Of a DNA stretch of 64,000 nt, positions 44,130 to 51,630 are shown in pieces. Source of the DNA: Planctomycetota bacterium. GTDB taxonomy: Bacteria; Planctomycetota; UBA1135; UBA2386. A program made the translations under genes and the position numbers. The stretch covers positions 310,001 through 374,000 of the forward strand of contig JADJPQ010000001.1 in the NCBI GenBank assembly GCA_016713175.1, written 5' to 3'. The notes beneath the pieces are model-generated. The model was not told the DNA's origin and made no database searches. It saw only the letters and a program-made list of their open reading frames with translations. Position 1 is the first letter of the stretch; each line of letters begins with the position of its first letter.

Positions 44130-46214
44130 ATGCCATTGCCTGATCGGCTGCTGCCGCTGTTCCTTACGCCCGCACTGTTTGCGCAACAGTGGGCTCGGGT
44201 CGATGAGTTCGCCGGGTCGGCGGTCGCCGTGTTTGACCCGTTGCGCGGTCGGGCGATTGGCGTCGGGCAGCACTTCTATGGGGCTCGACTGTGGGAGTTC
44301 GATGGGGTGCGCTGGATTGCTCACGCCGAACCGGCCCCGGCTGGACAGGTCGAGGCCCTGGTGTTCGACGCCGTTCGCCGCCGCCTGTTGGCGTTTGCCT
44401 ACGAGCCGTACTCCGCCACTGCGATCCAGGCGAACGATGGCGTCGGGTGGACCACGATCCGCGCGGCGACGGCACCGCCTTCCCGTTCGCGGCCGCAGGT
44501 GGTCTGGGACGAGGCGCGGGGCCGACTCGTGTTGTTCGGCGGCGGCGCGGCGGTCTGGGGCACGTACACGCCGTTGGACGACATGTGGACCTGGGATGGC
44601 ACGAACTGGACGCAACTGGCGCCGCCACTGCGTCCGACGCCGCGCTTTGCCGGCGGCTGCGCCTACGACCCAGTCCGCCAGCGTATGGTGTTGTTCGGCG
44701 GCGAAGGGTCCGGGTCGACGCTGCAGGACACCTGGGAATGGGATGGCAGCAACTGGCGCGACTTGGCGCCGGTGACCGGACCAGGGCCGCAGCTCTGGAT
44801 GACGATGGCGTTCGATCCGGCGTCGGCGCGCGTGGTGCTGGTCGGTTCGCCGGTGACGGCGTCGACGACGACCGAAGCGTGGGCCTGGGATGGCGCCGCC
44901 TGGGCCCGATTGCAGGCTGTCGGTGGGGCGCCGCCCGCGATGTTCCTGGCGCGTGATGCCACGTCGCTGCTGTTGTGTGGCGGGCGCGCGAACTTCGAGG
45001 ACGAACGGGCACTGCTGCGGTTGGGGCCGACCGGCTTCGTGCCGCTGCCTGTCGTTCCGGAGCCCGAGACCCGCGCTGGCTTCGACCTGGCCTACGATCC
45101 GATCGGCGATGGTTTTCTGCTGTTCGGCGGTCGTCGATCGGTGACCCACGGCAACGCGCTGCTCGCGGAGACCTGGCGCTGGCGTCGTGGCTGGCAACGG
45201 CTGCAGCCGTCGACGTCGCCGCCGGCACGCGAGGGCCATGCAATGGCGCACGACGTCACCCGGGGCGCAGTGGTGCTGTTCGGCGGTGCGGTGAATGGCG
45301 TGGCGGTGGCCGACACTTGGACCTGGAACGGCACGGACTGGCGGATGCAGATGCCTGTGACCTCGCCACCGTCGATGTCGCTGGCGGCAATGGCCAGTCA
45401 CGACGCGAGCGGGATTGTGGTGTTGAACGGCGAACAGTCTCCCTCCGGTCTGAACCAGACCTGGCTATGGGATGGTCTCGACTGGACGCGGGCGAACTCG
45501 CAGTCGTTGTACGGGCGACCCGGGGTGATGGCGTACGACCGGCAGCGCGCCCGGATCGTGCGGGCCTACTCGAACGGGACCGACGAGTGGAACGGTTCAT
45601 CATGGTTGCAGATGGCGCCGACGCTGCCGTCCAGCGGGCGAGCCGGCTTGGTGTTCGATCCGGTGCGCGCGCGGGTGGTGGCGATCTCCGACGGCGGCCT
45701 GCACCAATGGGATGGCGTGACGTGGTCGGCGCTGATCTCGACTTTGCCGCGGATCCGGCCGCGGGTGGCGCTGGACCCCGTTCGTGGCGACATCCTGGCC
45801 ATCGTCGAATCGGGCGGTGGGCTGTGGAGCCAGTGGCTGTCGACGCCGGCGCCGGCGCTGGTCGTCGGCCTCGGCGGCTCATGCGGTCTTTCGCCGCCAG
45901 TCCTGTCGGTGCGCGGCCGGCCGACGCTCGGGGTCTCGTTCGACTTCGCGATCGATGCGGGCACTGCCGCGGCACCGATCGTGCTCGCGGTATCGCTCCA
46001 GCCTGCCGCGCCCCCGGGTCCATGCGCGGTCGTCGTCGGCTGGCCGGCGGAGCTTGCGTTCGCGCAGGCGGCGAACAACGGGGTGGCGATCCTGCCGGTG
46101 CCGATGGCCGATGTGCCGGCGTTGCGCGGGTTGCGCGTCGTCGCGCAGGCGTTTGGCCTGGCGGGCGTGGCCGTGTCGGCGAGCGGCGGTGTGGCGGTGC
46201 AAGTCGGCGACTAG
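44130..46214 (+). CDS. Secreted Kelch-repeat protein with planctomycete-type C-terminal domain
   Basis: 694 residues; short signal peptide to about residue 19 (PALFAQ). About ten Kelch-like blades follow, each with a pattern like DTWTWNGTDW or DTWEWDGSNW, a following VVLFGG strand and a TPRFAGGCAYDPVRQRMV-like strand. The tail (about 575-694), from GGSCGLSPPVLSVRGRPTLG to VAVQVGD, is the beta-sandwich domain seen on other exported proteins here. It probably binds a partner or sugar at the cell surface. It belongs to the same group as 56231-57643 and the partial gene at 63511. Confidence 0.87.
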   Translation: MPLPDRLLPLFLTPALFAQQWARVDEFAGSAVAVFDPLRGRAIGVGQHFYGARLWEFDGVRWIAHAEPAPAGQVEALVFDAVRRRLLAFAYEPYSATAIQANDGVGWTTIRAATAPPSRSRPQVVWDEARGRLVLFGGGAAVWGTYTPLDDMWTWDGTNWTQLAPPLRPTPRFAGGCAYDPVRQRMVLFGGEGSGSTLQDTWEWDGSNWRDLAPVTGPGPQLWMTMAFDPASARVVLVGSPVTASTTTEAWAWDGAAWARLQAVGGAPPAMFLARDATSLLLCGGRANFEDERALLRLGPTGFVPLPVVPEPETRAGFDLAYDPIGDGFLLFGGRRSVTHGNALLAETWRWRRGWQRLQPSTSPPAREGHAMAHDVTRGAVVLFGGAVNGVAVADTWTWNGTDWRMQMPVTSPPSMSLAAMASHDASGIVVLNGEQSPSGLNQTWLWDGLDWTRANSQSLYGRPGVMAYDRQRARIVRAYSNGTDEWNGSSWLQMAPTLPSSGRAGLVFDPVRARVVAISDGGLHQWDGVTWSALISTLPRIRPRVALDPVRGDILAIVESGGGLWSQWLSTPAPALVVGLGGSCGLSPPVLSVRGRPTLGVSFDFAIDAGTAAAPIVLAVSLQPAAPPGPCAVVVGWPAELAFAQAANNGVAILPVPMADVPALRGLRVVAQAFGLAGVAVSASGGVAVQVGD

Positions 46215-46262
46215 GGACGCAAAGCATGGTTGGTCAGCACCTTGCGGCATCGCCAACAGTAT

Positions 46263-46336
46263 ATGTCCAGCAAACTGGTCAAGTGGATCGATGTCGAGTA
46301 AACTGGTCATATCAAAACTTGACCAGTTTGCTGGAC
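46263..46336. repeat. Two direct plus one inverted copy of an about 19-bp element before the DUF4143 ATPase gene
   Basis: ATGTCCAGCAAACTGGTCA (46263-46281) recurs with two mismatches at 46291-46309, spaced 28 bp. An inverted copy at 46318-46336 is perfectly complementary over 19 nt to 46265-46283. The third copy ends 3 nt before the ATG at 46340, so it overlaps the ribosome-binding region. It could be a multi-site operator, or an RNA hairpin with a 34-nt loop. The patch is AT-rich for this genome. Confidence 0.85.
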
Positions 46337-46339
46337 GAC

Positions 46340-47518
46340 ATGGACCACACCGAACTCCTTGCCATTGCCGCCGACTGGAGCCACTGGGACCAGCCGCCGC
46401 CGGCAGCCGTGGATCGCGACGTCCGGCTTCCGTCCGAGTTGCGACCCGAGCTCGTGCTGGTCGTGCAGGGGGTACGTCGTTGTGGCAAGTCCACGTTGTT
46501 GAATCGGTTGCCGGCGCGCTACCGGCTCGATCCGCGGCGCTGCCTGTTCTTGAACTTCGAGGATCCGCGGTTGGCCGGAACGCTCGACCACACGACGCTG
46601 CAGTCCTGCGTCGATGCCTTCGAGAGCGAACGCGGACCTGGCGGCACGTACTTCTTCGACGAGATCCAGCAGGTCACGGGTTGGCAGCGCTGGTTGCGCT
46701 CGCAACTCGACCGACCGCGCAACCGCCGGTTCGTGGTCACCGGTTCGAATGCGCACCTGCTGGCCGGTGAGCTCGGTTCGACGTTGACCGGCCGGCACCT
46801 GACGGCCGAGTTGTTCCCGTTCTCGTTCGCCGAGTACCGTGCCGTCCGCAAGCGGGGGACGCTGGCGGATTACCTGCACGACGGTGGCTTCCCGGGGCCA
46901 CTGCAGATCGAGGACGGCGATCCGTTGCGCGCCGCCTACTTCAACGACATCGTCGAACGCGATGTGCGCGAGCGGGTCGGGGCGCGATCGAGCCAGCCGT
47001 TGCGGCACCTGGCGCAGATGCTGTTCGAATCGGCTGGTTCCGAAACGAGCGTGCGGCGCCTGGCGTCGGCGCTTGGCGTCGCGACCGACACGGCGACGCT
47101 GTACGTCGAGGCGATCGAGCACGCATACCTCGCGTTCGCCTGTCCGTTCTTCGTCTGGTCGGCGCGCAAGCGGGCGGCGCGCAACAAGAAGTACTATCCA
47201 GTGGACCCCGGGTTGCGGCGGATCGCGGTGACGAAGACCGGCGCCGATCGCGGCAAGGCGCTCGAGTGCGCGACGTTCGTGTGGCTGCGGCAGCGGTTCC
47301 GCGAAGTCGCGTATTGGCGTGGGCGCGGCGAGGTCGACTTCGTGGTGCAGCAGGATGGCGACCCGGTGCCAGTGCAGGTGTCCATCGATGGGCCGACGGA
47401 ACGGCATCGGCTGGCGCTGGACGAGTTCTACGAAGAACACCCGCGCGCGCGGGAGGCGGTGTTCGTCACCGCGAAGTCGTTCGCGGCGGGGGTGCCGGAG
47501 CTGGCCGGCGTTCGGTGA
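46340..47518 (+). CDS. AAA+ ATPase with DUF4143 domain
   Basis: 392 residues from the ATG at 46340. The ATPase domain (about 20-185) has Walker A GVRRCGKST (44-52), Walker B YFFDEIQQ with D107/E108, and the VVTGSNAHLL ... GRHLTAELFPFSFAEY block diagnostic for AAA_14/DUF4143 proteins. The DUF4143 part (about 200-392) includes a winged-helix-like ETSVRRLASALGVATDTATL and a restriction-endonuclease-like EVAYWRGRGEVDFVVQQDG. The family is common, often horizontally spread, and of unknown function; defence, mobile-element or toxin-antitoxin-like roles have been suggested. It is a lone gene with its own repeat array upstream. Confidence 0.92.
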   Translation: MDHTELLAIAADWSHWDQPPPAAVDRDVRLPSELRPELVLVVQGVRRCGKSTLLNRLPARYRLDPRRCLFLNFEDPRLAGTLDHTTLQSCVDAFESERGPGGTYFFDEIQQVTGWQRWLRSQLDRPRNRRFVVTGSNAHLLAGELGSTLTGRHLTAELFPFSFAEYRAVRKRGTLADYLHDGGFPGPLQIEDGDPLRAAYFNDIVERDVRERVGARSSQPLRHLAQMLFESAGSETSVRRLASALGVATDTATLYVEAIEHAYLAFACPFFVWSARKRAARNKKYYPVDPGLRRIAVTKTGADRGKALECATFVWLRQRFREVAYWRGRGEVDFVVQQDGDPVPVQVSIDGPTERHRLALDEFYEEHPRAREAVFVTAKSFAAGVPELAGVR

Positions 47519-47740
47519 AGCGCAGGAATCCGAGGCGGCTCACTGCGGGTCGCGCGCCGGTCGTTCGCTTGTGGGGTGTCGCCATCGGCATCACGTCGCC
47601 AGGCGCGGAGGCTGCCCATGGCTTGATCGGCATCGGAGCGTCGCTGCATGCCTGCAGAGCGAGTTTCTCGACGACACGGGTGAACGCGGCAGTGACCGGC
47701 CCGAAAGGGCCTCCGATCGCCAAAAAAGGGCCTCCGATCG
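47519..47740. other. Non-coding stretch after the DUF4143 gene with a short direct repeat
   Basis: AAAGGGCCTCCGATCGC occurs at 47704-47720 and again at 47725-47741, offset by 21 bp. The second copy runs 1 nt into the stop-codon end of the next minus-strand gene. Nothing else recognisable lies between the two genes. Confidence 0.6.
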
Positions 47741-48241
47741 CTACACGCCGATCTGCGCCACCGCCGCATCCGACGTCAGGATCGCCGCCAGGTCACACCC
47801 GGCGAAGCCGCACTGATCGACCAGCACGACCCACTGCGCGAAGAACTGCACCCCGAGCAACAGCGGGTCGTTGGGCACCGTCAACGTCACGAAGTTCTCG
47901 AACATCGGCCGGCCGTTCTGATCCGGCGGCGTCGGCAACGCCACATCCGGCGAGATCAACCCGCCACACCCGATCGGCTGCTGCACCAGCGGCGGAATCG
48001 GCGTGAGCTGTTGCTGCAGGCCGAGCACCAGGTTCGGCCACGCGATCTGCTGCGCGCTGTTCATCGTGAAGTTGGGCCCGGCATACATGACCTGGAACTG
48101 CTGGCCCGGACGCGGCAGCCCCTGGTTGCCGATCGTCGGGGTCTGGCCCTGAAACGTGCAGCCTTGGCCGAACGGTTGGAACACGGCCGGCTGGGCAGCG
48201 AGGCCGACGACACACAGCACCATCGCGATCAGGAAGCGCAT
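47741..48241 (-). CDS. Small exported protein consisting of the planctomycete-type C-terminal domain alone
   Basis: 166 residues. Signal peptide 1-17 (cleavage near GLAAQ). The remainder begins FGQGCTFQGQTPTIGNQGLP and ends GVQFFAQWVVLVDQCGFAG followed by a short tail. This matches the terminal domain of the long Kelch and propeller proteins in this window, without any repeat domain. Four or more cysteines suggest disulfides and extracytoplasmic folding. It is followed on the same strand by nothing for over 200 bp, and a second small exported protein (48260-48739) lies 18 bp upstream. Function unknown. Confidence 0.82.
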   Translation of the reverse strand: MRFLIAMVLCVVGLAAQPAVFQPFGQGCTFQGQTPTIGNQGLPRPGQQFQVMYAGPNFTMNSAQQIAWPNLVLGLQQQLTPIPPLVQQPIGCGGLISPDVALPTPPDQNGRPMFENFVTLTVPNDPLLLGVQFFAQWVVLVDQCGFAGCDLAAILTSDAAVAQIGV

Positions 48242-48259
48242 CGGGGACTCCTTGTGGGT

Positions 48260-48739
48260 TCAGCGGAGCGAAATTGCGAGGGCATCGGTGAACGTCATCA
48301 CTTCGTTCATCCCGAACGGCGCCTGGATCAGCGCCGCGCCCTGCGCCAGGAACGTCAGCGGCGGCAACGTCGACGGAATCGGCAATTGCACGTCAGGGGT
48401 GGCGATCAGCACCGCCAGCGGCGCGATGTGCAGCATGCAATCGCGGCCGAACTGCGGGAACGGCGTCGCGGCCTGTTGGTCACCGAGGACCACCACCCGG
48501 GCCACGACGGTGACACCGCAGCAACCCTCGAGCGCATTGACGCCGAGATCGAGCCGGCAGTTGCCGGTGTCGAGCGCAGGAATCAGCAACGTGGGTCGTG
48601 CCATCACCAGGCAGCAGCCGGTCGGGCCGACGTTGCAGGCCCGGCCGATCGAGGTGGCGGTGACCGACTGGAACTGGCACTGGGCAGCGGCGATGGCGGC
48701 CGTCGCGAACAGTGCCCCGAAGGTGGTCGAGAAACGCAT
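48260..48739 (-). CDS. Small cysteine-rich exported protein
   Basis: 159 residues from the ATG at 48739; signal peptide 1-19 (ATAAIAAAQ). It is rich in paired cysteines (CNVGPTGCC, ALEGCCG, RDCMLH), suggesting several disulfides in the periplasm or outside. The layout (C-rich start, hydrophobic beta-strands, LPPLTFLAQGAALIQAPFG near the end) resembles the stand-alone C-terminal-domain protein 18 bp downstream. The two are probably an operon of related genes. Unknown function. Confidence 0.78.
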   Translation of the reverse strand: MRFSTTFGALFATAAIAAAQCQFQSVTATSIGRACNVGPTGCCLVMARPTLLIPALDTGNCRLDLGVNALEGCCGVTVVARVVVLGDQQAATPFPQFGRDCMLHIAPLAVLIATPDVQLPIPSTLPPLTFLAQGAALIQAPFGMNEVMTFTDALAISLR

Positions 48740-48858
48740 CGTGGAGTCCTCGGAAGAACGACGCCGTGCTGGCGCGTCCCGTACGATAGCGCCGTGCGGA
48801 ACGCGGCGGGTGCATCCGGGCAACTCACCGCACGGAAGATCGCCGAGGTGCGGCGCGG

Positions 48859-50517
48859 TCACAGTTTCCGCACGGCGCGCAGCAGTTCGCTCGCCGGTGG
48901 CCGGTCGGCGATGTTGCGTTCGTTCTCCGCGACATACGCTGAGCGCACGGTGCCATCGCGGTCGAGCACCAAGGAACTCGGTCGCGCCAGGTTGCCGGTC
49001 AGGCCCAGAGCCGTGGTCAGCTGCAGATCCGGGTCGTAGAGCATCGTGTACGGCAGTTCGCCGCCGAACTCTTCCTTGCACAGCGCCGCGAAGGCGTCGA
49101 GCCGGCTCTTGCTGCCCGGGAACAGCACCACCAGTTCGCAGTCGGCGGCGCGCAGGTCGGGAACGAACGGCGCCAGTTCGGCGGTCTGCGCGAAGCAGTA
49201 GACGCACACCTGCGTGTTGAACCCGCGCAGGACGACGAACAGCACCTTCTTGCCGCGCAGCGAAGCCAGCTCGAACGGCTTGCCGGCGGCGTCGCGGAAC
49301 GTCGTCACCGGCAGTGGTTTGCCGAGCAGTCGCCGCGCCAGCGCATCGTCGCCGCCGCCGAGGCGGCCAGCCGTCGTTGCACCGTACTCGGTGCCGCCAC
49401 CGCTGTCGGGCGGCAGCCAGCCGTTCTTGTAGTATCGGCGATAGAACTCGAGCTCGCGCAGTTCGCGAACCGTGAACGCGCCGGCTTCGGTCGGCGCTTC
49501 CTGGCGCGGTGGTGGCTCGGGCAGCGGCGTCGAGGGTGGTTCTTCCACCGGTGCAGGCATGACCGGCAGCAGTGGCGACGTCAGTTCGCGCAGCCAGCGC
49601 TGCACGACGTCGAATGGCGCGGCTTGCGAGAGGAGGCTCGCTTCGCTCCAGGTGCCTTCCCACGGCGGTTGCGGCGTGTTCGTTGCCTCGTTGCTCCGGC
49701 GTCCACCCGCGTCGGTGATCGTCCAGACGCCATTCGGCTGGCCGTCGACGACCGGGCCGCGTGCCCACGGCGAACCGTCGGCGGCGCAAGCGGTCCAGGT
49801 GCCGACCGGTTGGTCGTTCACCAGTTCGCCGAGCAGGCGCAGCGCACCACCGCGATGGCGGGTGAGCCACAGACCAAAGCGACGGTCCTGTTGCACGATG
49901 CCTTCGCGGCGCGTGCTGCCGTCATCCCAGGTCTCGCGCACGAGTTGCAGACCGGCAGGGAGCGGATAGTCGACTTCCCGAAGCTGGCCCGCTTCATCCC
50001 ACAGTTGCCACCGGCCGACGGGCATGTCGGCGACATGGCAACCGTACGACTTCGGCTGGCCATTGTCGTGCCAGGTCATCCACCACAGCGTGCGCTTGCC
50101 GGCGGCGAAGCAGCCGCGTTGCTGCAATTGCCCGGCATCGTTCCAGAACGACCACTCGCCGTGTTCGCGACCGTCGACGTAGGTGCCGGCGCAATGCCGT
50201 TCGCCATTCGGATGCCAGAACTGCCAGTCGCCGACCTGCCGCTTGCCGTCGTATTCGCCCGCCATTCGCGGCTTGCCATCGGGATACCAGTGTTGCCAGT
50301 GCCCGATGCGCAGGTCGTCGCGATAGCTGCCGCGAGCCTCGCGTTGGCCGTTCTCGTGCCAGAACTCCCAGAGCCCCTCCTGTCGACCGGCGGTCAACGT
50401 GCCGCGGCGCGCGGGCCTGCCGTTGGCGTGATCCAGATCGCTTGCGGTCGGGCCGCCGGCGCAGCCGGCCAGCAGGATGGCGAAGACAGCAGGTGCACAG
50501 CGACGGGAAAGCGGCAT
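48859..50517 (-). CDS. Lipoprotein with MORN-like repeats fused to a peroxiredoxin-like domain
   Basis: 552 residues. Lipobox LAGC (16-19). Residues about 40-290 hold roughly ten YwqK/MORN-type repeats, e.g. GLWEFWHENGQREARGSY and GHWQHWYPDGKPRMAGEY. A Pro-rich linker lies at about 325-345. The C-terminal about 165 residues are an AhpC/TSA thioredoxin fold: LPVTTFRDAAGKPFELASLR, VLRGFNTQVCVYCFAQTAEL (CxxC) and DPDLQLTTALGLTGNLARPS. The repeats often bind lipid or protein surfaces; the redox domain could act on periplasmic thiols. The combination is uncommon to my knowledge. Confidence 0.85.
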   Translation of the reverse strand: MPLSRRCAPAVFAILLAGCAGGPTASDLDHANGRPARRGTLTAGRQEGLWEFWHENGQREARGSYRDDLRIGHWQHWYPDGKPRMAGEYDGKRQVGDWQFWHPNGERHCAGTYVDGREHGEWSFWNDAGQLQQRGCFAAGKRTLWWMTWHDNGQPKSYGCHVADMPVGRWQLWDEAGQLREVDYPLPAGLQLVRETWDDGSTRREGIVQQDRRFGLWLTRHRGGALRLLGELVNDQPVGTWTACAADGSPWARGPVVDGQPNGVWTITDAGGRRSNEATNTPQPPWEGTWSEASLLSQAAPFDVVQRWLRELTSPLLPVMPAPVEEPPSTPLPEPPPRQEAPTEAGAFTVRELRELEFYRRYYKNGWLPPDSGGGTEYGATTAGRLGGGDDALARRLLGKPLPVTTFRDAAGKPFELASLRGKKVLFVVLRGFNTQVCVYCFAQTAELAPFVPDLRAADCELVVLFPGSKSRLDAFAALCKEEFGGELPYTMLYDPDLQLTTALGLTGNLARPSSLVLDRDGTVRSAYVAENERNIADRPPASELLRAVRKL

Positions 50518-50593
50518 GGTGACGATGTCACCGTTCTACCCGATCGACGGCGATGCCGCCGATCGTCGTGGTTCCAGGACCGGGCCGCCGGCC

Positions 50594-51523
50594 TCAGCGT
50601 TGCGTGCGCATCGTCAACTGCGCGAGTGGACCGCCGTGGATGCGGTACTGCACGGGTCCGACGCCTTCCGTCATCCAGACTTCGAGGGGTGGGAGGTTCG
50701 GCGAGCCCGGCAGGGCGATGCTGGCGTGAATCACATCCGCAAACGACCCAAAGGGCGTGCTGACCGGAGTCGACCAGTCGACGACGGCCATGAGGTCGAA
50801 GATGCCGCCCCGGTCCGGGTCGAACGACTGGAAGTCGAAGACATCGGGCACTCCCGTCGTGGACCAGTCGGTGCCGGCAAACACCGTCAGGATCTGGTTC
50901 TGGAGGTGGAACTCCCAGGCATGCAGGAACCGTCCGCCGCGGAAATCGAAGTCGACGTCGATTGCGAGTTCGCTGCCGTCGTCGAACAGCAGCGTGGTTG
51001 GCGGGGTACCGAGCCAGGCCTCGAGGTTCGCAATCCGATCGGCATCGATCCGGAACCTTCCCAGCGACGCGATCCGGCAATCGACCAGGCCGCGATTCCG
51101 GTCGATTTCTGCTGGCGGGATCCGGGTGACGGTTCGATCGGCGTCGGTGTGCCACACCGCCAGATCGATCGCCCCAGGGCGCGCGCGCGGGTAGAAACGA
51201 TGCCGCAGCGTGGCCGTGTCTGCCGGGAACATCAGGTTGGCGGGCTCGATCCGCAGCGGATGGCTCAGCGGTGGCAGGTATGTGGTGGCGCGGACCCCGT
51301 CGTCGCCGTGCAGTTCGATCGTGGTTGGCCGATCCACGGCGCCGGCGGCGAGCGTCAAGGTCACGCCGGCGAAGTTGCCCGTCGGCACCGAAATCGTGCC
51401 GCCTTCCGGGCCGATCGTGCCGCGCGCCAGCATGCGTTCGGTCGTGGTGTTGGATCCCGAGCAGGCGGCAAGGCCGGCGAAGATCAGGAACCAGGTCGGC
51501 GGAGGGTGTCGAGTGGCTGCCAT
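50594..51523 (-). CDS. Lipoprotein with ZU5-like domain
   Basis: 309 residues from the ATG at 51523, giving a signal peptide with lipobox LAAC; the open frame upstream is not supported. Residues about 32-75 resemble a ZU5 domain start (GTIGPEGGTISVPTGNFAGV, TLAAGAVDRPTTIEL), a pattern found in exported bacterial proteins. The rest is all-beta without a recognisable domain (VDFDFRGGRFLHAWEFHLQN, FADVIHASIALPGS). It is divergent from the TDGT-repeat gene, 107 bp between starts. Function unknown. Confidence 0.78.
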   Translation of the reverse strand: MAATRHPPPTWFLIFAGLAACSGSNTTTERMLARGTIGPEGGTISVPTGNFAGVTLTLAAGAVDRPTTIELHGDDGVRATTYLPPLSHPLRIEPANLMFPADTATLRHRFYPRARPGAIDLAVWHTDADRTVTRIPPAEIDRNRGLVDCRIASLGRFRIDADRIANLEAWLGTPPTTLLFDDGSELAIDVDFDFRGGRFLHAWEFHLQNQILTVFAGTDWSTTGVPDVFDFQSFDPDRGGIFDLMAVVDWSTPVSTPFGSFADVIHASIALPGSPNLPPLEVWMTEGVGPVQYRIHGGPLAQLTMRTQR

Positions 51524-51630
51524 GGCTGTTGCGGGTGTAGCAGCCCGTTCGGCTGCCGGTAACACCCGCGAGGCCGCAACCGCGTTTCTGGCGTTTTCCG
51601 GCGGCGCTCGGTCGGACAATCGGTGTCCCC

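Noticed and set aside
46263..46336. Inverted repeat as an insertion-sequence terminus
   Set aside because: The adjacent protein is an AAA/DUF4143 ATPase, not a transposase, and no matching copy was found after the gene.
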